From an uncultured Leptolyngbya sp. (GTDB lineage Bacteria; Cyanobacteriota; Cyanobacteriia; Phormidesmidales; Phormidesmidaceae): a DNA stretch of 8,348 nt. The notes under the pieces were generated by a model. That model had not been told where the DNA came from. It ran no database searches and saw only the letters and a list, made by a program, of their open reading frames with translations. The stretch covers positions 1 through 8,348 of the forward strand of contig CALBPH010000642.1 in assembly GCA_937899365.1 (NCBI GenBank), in the 5' to 3' direction. This document shows positions 5,577 through 8,348 of the stretch, piece after piece. The translations under genes and the position numbers were made by a program. Within the stretch, counting starts at the first letter, position 1, and each line of letters starts with the position of its first letter.

Positions 5577-6329
5577 ATGATTTTGTGTTTCCGTATCAGA
5601 TGGGCCATTGGTTTGGTCGTAGCCTTATTTATGGTGAGCTGTACCGCTGGGGCAAGCGACCCCTCAGATTCGGTTGCTACTACACCAGCAGAACCTGTTG
5701 CGCCGGCTGAGTTGGCTGTGACTCCTGCACCTACTGGGCTAGCCCAGTTGCAGGGGACGGCTACTGTCGAGTTTGTGGTCAACGGAGAGAGCGTTGTCGT
5801 TGAGGTTGATGGTACCCAAGCGCCGATTACGGCGGGTAATTTTGTCGATTTGGTTGAGCGCGGTGTCTACGATGGAACGGTGTTTCACCGGGTAGTGCGC
5901 GAACCTCAACCGTTTGTTGTCCAAGGTGGAGATCCCCAGAGCACCGATCCTTCGGTACCTGTTCAGCAGTTGGGGACCGGTGGGTTTATTGACCCCGATA
6001 CTCAGGAAAAGCGTTTTATTCCGTTAGAGATTACGCCTGCAGGTGCGGAGCAGCCGATTTACAGTCAGACGTTTGAATCGGCCGGTCAGACGGTTAAACC
6101 GGCGCTGCAGCATACCCATGGTGCTGTGGCGATGGCCCGGTCCCAGTTTCCAGATTCGGCCTCAGCTCAGTTTTATTTTGCCCTAGCAGATTTACCCTTT
6201 TTGGATGGTAGCTATGCGGTCTTTGGCTATGTGACCGAAGGGTTGGATGTGGTGGATGCTATTCAACAGGGCGATGTGATTGAATCGGCTGCGGTGATTG
6301 AGGGTTTGGATAATCTGGTGACCGAGTAG
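5577..6329 (+). CDS. cyclophilin-type peptidyl-prolyl isomerase, probable lipoprotein
   Basis: Cyclophilins catalyse cis-trans isomerisation of Xaa-Pro bonds and aid folding. From the ATG at 5577 the protein is 250 residues. Residues 1-21 look like a signal peptide: a short basic stretch (RIR), then a hydrophobic core (WAIGLVVALFM). They end in MVSC, so Cys22 may be lipidated. The -3 residue is Met, which makes the lipobox imperfect. A Pro/Ala/Thr-rich linker runs to about 60. The cyclophilin domain (about 61-248) has FHRVV (103-107, catalytic Arg105), QGGDP (116-120), GAVAMARS (182-189), SAQFYFAL (196-203) and LDGSYAVFGYV (209-219). Compared with human cyclophilin A there is an insertion after FHRVV (REPQP) and a longer loop at 120-175. 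It resembles the periplasmic type known from Synechocystis (Sll0227-like, from memory). The gene follows ycf4 by 96 bp. Confidence 0.93.
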   Translation: MILCFRIRWAIGLVVALFMVSCTAGASDPSDSVATTPAEPVAPAELAVTPAPTGLAQLQGTATVEFVVNGESVVVEVDGTQAPITAGNFVDLVERGVYDGTVFHRVVREPQPFVVQGGDPQSTDPSVPVQQLGTGGFIDPDTQEKRFIPLEITPAGAEQPIYSQTFESAGQTVKPALQHTHGAVAMARSQFPDSASAQFYFALADLPFLDGSYAVFGYVTEGLDVVDAIQQGDVIESAAVIEGLDNLVTE

Positions 6330-6369
6330 TGCTGGATTGGGTTTCTCGGATGGAGCCGTAGCTGGTTCG

Positions 6370-7485
6370 ATGGTGGATGTCGTAGTCACCGGCCTTGGTT
6401 TGTGGACGGCCCTGGGGGCTACGACCCAGGCGACTTGGTCAAATTTATTGGCTGGGGAAAGTGCGATCGCACTTCGTCAGCCGTTCCTCTCACTTCCGCC
6501 TGTCCCTCTAGCGCTGGCGGATAAACTGCCCGCTGACCCCGACAGTCTGCTCAGGGCTGCTGTCACCGCTGCCCTGGCTGATGCTGGTTTAAATCCACCG
6601 TTAGCCGACTGTGGGGTGGTGGTGGGGTCTAGCCGCAGCTATCTAAACCGTTGGGAGGCCATGGCCCGTGGAGAGCTGGCTTTGGACCATTGGCTAGCAG
6701 CGTTACCCGCTAGTCTGTCCGGGCAGGTGGCCCAATGGGTCGGTAGTCAGGGACCTTTACTAGCCCCCATGGCGGCCTGTGCCACGGGGCTATGGGCGCT
6801 ATTTCAGGGCTTTATGCTGCTGCAGACGGGGCAATGTGCGCGGGTGCTAGTGGCGGCTGTGGATGCGCCAATTACCCCCCTGACACTGGCGGGGTTTCGG
6901 CGCATGGGGGCCATGGCCACCGATGGCTGCTATCCGTTTGATTGCGATCGCAACGGTTTAGTCCTGGGAGAGGGCGCAGCAGCTGTAGTTTTAGAAACTA
7001 GGGGATCAAACCCAGGTAAAGCCGCCTATGGACAGCTATTAGGATTTGGCCTCAGTAATGATGCTTATCACATTAGTTCTTCCAGGCAAGATGGCACCTT
7101 GACCGTGGCCCACCAGTGCCTGCAGCGGAGTGGCTTACACGCAAGTGATATCGACTACATCCATACCCATGGCACCGGTACCCGGTTAAATGACACCAAT
7201 GAAGCCTATATGATCCAGCAGCTATTTCCCCAAGCTGCCGTCAGCTCTTCCAAGGGAGCTACCGGTCATACCCTGGGCGCGGCCGGGCTCATCGGCTCCG
7301 TTTTTAGTCTATTGAGTCTACAACAGCAGCGTTTGCCCCCCAGCGTCGGGTTACGTCGGCCTGAGTTTGACCTTAACTTTGTCCGCTGCAACTCTCGCCA
7401 CACCGGGCCCATAGACCATGTGCTGTGTAGCAGCTTTGGGTTTGGCGGCCAAAACGTGATTGTGGCGCTTGGCCATGCTGGTTAG
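6370..7485 (+). CDS. short beta-ketoacyl-ACP synthase (KAS II/FabF-like)
   Basis: The enzyme would condense malonyl-ACP with an acyl group on its active cysteine, as in fatty acid or polyketide synthesis. From the ATG at 6370 it has 371 residues and starts with the family strand MVDVVVTGLGLWTALG. The Cys-His-His triad is complete: Cys137 in MAACATG, His267 in HTHGTGT, and His300 in SSKGATGHTLGAAG with Lys295. PFDCDRNGLVLGEGAA (189-204) and SSFGFGGQNVIVALG near the end are also classic. It is about 40 residues shorter than FabF; most of the loss is before the active cysteine, where the usual dimer-contact segment is cut down to a Pro-rich stretch (PFLSLPPVPLALADKLP). It is therefore probably a paralogue rather than the main FabF. 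TTG at 6337 is an alternative start. The gap from the isomerase is 40 bp, so they may share a transcript. Two HIP1 sites lie inside (6463-6470, 6944-6951). Confidence 0.92.
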   Translation: MVDVVVTGLGLWTALGATTQATWSNLLAGESAIALRQPFLSLPPVPLALADKLPADPDSLLRAAVTAALADAGLNPPLADCGVVVGSSRSYLNRWEAMARGELALDHWLAALPASLSGQVAQWVGSQGPLLAPMAACATGLWALFQGFMLLQTGQCARVLVAAVDAPITPLTLAGFRRMGAMATDGCYPFDCDRNGLVLGEGAAAVVLETRGSNPGKAAYGQLLGFGLSNDAYHISSSRQDGTLTVAHQCLQRSGLHASDIDYIHTHGTGTRLNDTNEAYMIQQLFPQAAVSSSKGATGHTLGAAGLIGSVFSLLSLQQQRLPPSVGLRRPEFDLNFVRCNSRHTGPIDHVLCSSFGFGGQNVIVALGHAG

Positions 7486-7537
7486 CAGACTAGGGCGCTA
7501 AACTGGAGATGTTGATTTGGCAAATCTTGTCAAGCCG

Positions 7538-7566
7538 TTGGCCACTGTACCCGCCTTACTTTAAAT
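7538..7566 (+). promoter_or_regulatory. weak candidate promoter of ftsH
   Basis: TTGGCC (7538-7543) and TTAAAT (7561-7566) are 17 bp apart, each four of six to consensus. The 98-bp spacer also holds a GATTT-GGC-AAATC dyad (7514-7526) with no T-run. I see no strong terminator after the ketosynthase, so read-through into ftsH is possible. Confidence 0.22.
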
Positions 7567-7583
7567 TTTAGTTGTACGTTTGT

Positions 7584-8348
7584 ATGAATAAATCTACCCG
7601 CTCATCCCGTCAGTCCGTATTTAGCCGACGCGCTACCCGCACCTTGGCCATTGGCTGGTTTGCGCTGCAAAGTCTGATTGCTGCTCCTTTGACGGGGGCT
7701 CTACCCGCCTCTGCCCAGGTGGTAGAGGGGGAAGAAGAACCCGAAATTACCTATAGCCAACATTTAGAGAAGCTCGATCAGGGCGAAATACAGCGGGTGG
7801 AGCTAGACAATCTGCGGGGGGTGGCCAACGTACGCATCAAAGGGGATGACGATAATGCGCCCCTACGTCCGGTAACGCTGTTTGCCAACGATGTTTATAA
7901 CCAGCGGCTATTGCAAAAGCTCCGTAGCAGCGGCGTTGACTACGAAGTATTAGAACGCTCAGACAATAGCGCCCTGACCGGTTTAGCGGTCAATGCTCTG
8001 CTGGCTCTAATTGTGGTGTTTGCGCTGCTAATGATTTTACGGCGGTCTGCAAACTCCGCTAGCGGCGCCATGAATTTTGGTCGTTCCCGTGCTCGCTTTC
8101 AAATGGAAGCTAAAACGGGCGTCATGTTTGACGATGTGGCCGGGATTGAAGAAGCCAAGGAAGAGCTTCAGGAAGTGGTCACCTTTCTGAAAAATCCTGA
8201 GAAATTTACCGCCATTGGTGCCCGCATTCCTAAGGGGGTGCTCCTCATCGGGCAGCCAGGAACGGGTAAGACGCTCCTGGCCAAGGCTATTGCTGGCGAA
8301 GCCGGGGTGCCGTTCTTCTCGATCTCTGGTTCGGACTTCGTGGAGATG
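7584..8348 (+). CDS. ftsH: FtsH membrane ATP-dependent zinc metalloprotease, N-terminal part
   Basis: FtsH is a hexameric membrane protease; in thylakoids it removes damaged proteins such as photosystem II D1. The first 255 residues are present and the window ends before the second region of homology and the HEXXH protease site. A basic N-terminus (K3, R6, R9, R15, R16, R19) leads to a hydrophobic segment at about 20-41, then PASAQ. A lumenal/periplasmic domain runs from 45 to about 130 (EITYSQHLEKLDQGEIQRVEL). The second membrane segment is at about 133-152. The AAA+ part starts MNFGRSRARFQMEAKTGV (163-180), DDVAGIEEAKEEL and Walker A GQPGTGKT (223-230), ending GSDFVEM. Walker A has Gln where the usual FtsH has Pro. 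The AAA region is of the cyanobacterial FtsH1/2/3 type rather than FtsH4; I cannot say which. The ATG at 7584 gives a full N-terminus, with no Shine-Dalgarno. Confidence 0.97.
   Translation, partial: MNKSTRSSRQSVFSRRATRTLAIGWFALQSLIAAPLTGALPASAQVVEGEEEPEITYSQHLEKLDQGEIQRVELDNLRGVANVRIKGDDDNAPLRPVTLFANDVYNQRLLQKLRSSGVDYEVLERSDNSALTGLAVNALLALIVVFALLMILRRSANSASGAMNFGRSRARFQMEAKTGVMFDDVAGIEEAKEELQEVVTFLKNPEKFTAIGARIPKGVLLIGQPGTGKTLLAKAIAGEAGVPFFSISGSDFVEM

Noticed and set aside
5552..5924. Two minus-strand frames opposite the isomerase gene
   Set aside because: They are antisense shadows of the linker and first cyclophilin strands, with no start signals or family features.
6192..6389. Minus-strand frame of 65 codons across the isomerase-ketosynthase junction
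   Set aside because: It is antisense to two well-supported genes and has no recognisable features.
7626..7650. Twin-arginine (Tat) signal in FtsH (SRRATRTL)
   Set aside because: The residues after RR do not fit the S-R-R-x-F-L-K pattern, and FtsH is not a known Tat substrate.

Overview
The window is chromosomal DNA from a cyanobacterium. The evidence is a redox-type phosphoribulokinase (prk), the photosystem I assembly factor Ycf4, a cyanobacterial/plastid-type FtsH, and four copies of the HIP1 octamer GCGATCGC. Protein style suggests a filamentous Leptolyngbya-like lineage, but that is an impression only. I see no mobile element, CRISPR array, tRNA or rRNA; this is core housekeeping and photosynthesis gene content.

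Layout. Bases 1-1588 (minus strand) hold tmk (thymidylate kinase) followed 16 bp later by holB (DNA polymerase III delta'), which runs off the left edge. A 390-bp AT-rich divergent spacer (1589-1978) separates tmk from a 111-residue protein of unknown function (1979-2314, plus). This faces a small FHA-domain protein (2543-2980, minus) across a 228-bp convergent spacer that holds a tandem duplication and a palindrome. After a 443-bp spacer comes prk (3424-4431, minus), closed by a very clear intrinsic terminator with a perfect 13-bp stem. A 440-bp divergent spacer (4432-4871) separates prk from a plus-strand series: ycf4, a cyclophilin-type peptidyl-prolyl isomerase that looks like a lipoprotein, a short and divergent beta-ketoacyl-ACP synthase with an intact Cys-His-His triad, and the first 255 codons of ftsH, cut by the right edge.

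How the genes relate. tmk and holB both serve DNA synthesis (dTTP supply and clamp loading) and are probably cotranscribed. prk (Calvin cycle) and ycf4 (photosystem I assembly) share a divergent control region. The isomerase and FtsH both act in protein folding and quality control outside or at the membrane, but whether they are functionally linked is unknown. The isomerase and ketosynthase genes are 40 bp apart and may be one operon.

The points most worth a second look are the unnamed 111-residue protein, the FHA protein with repeated GTCArTA motifs in its putative promoter and a Thr-rich acidic tail, the shortened ketosynthase, the export-signal-like N-terminus of FtsH, and several short symmetric elements in the spacers. 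I found no clear evidence of an entirely new multi-gene system.
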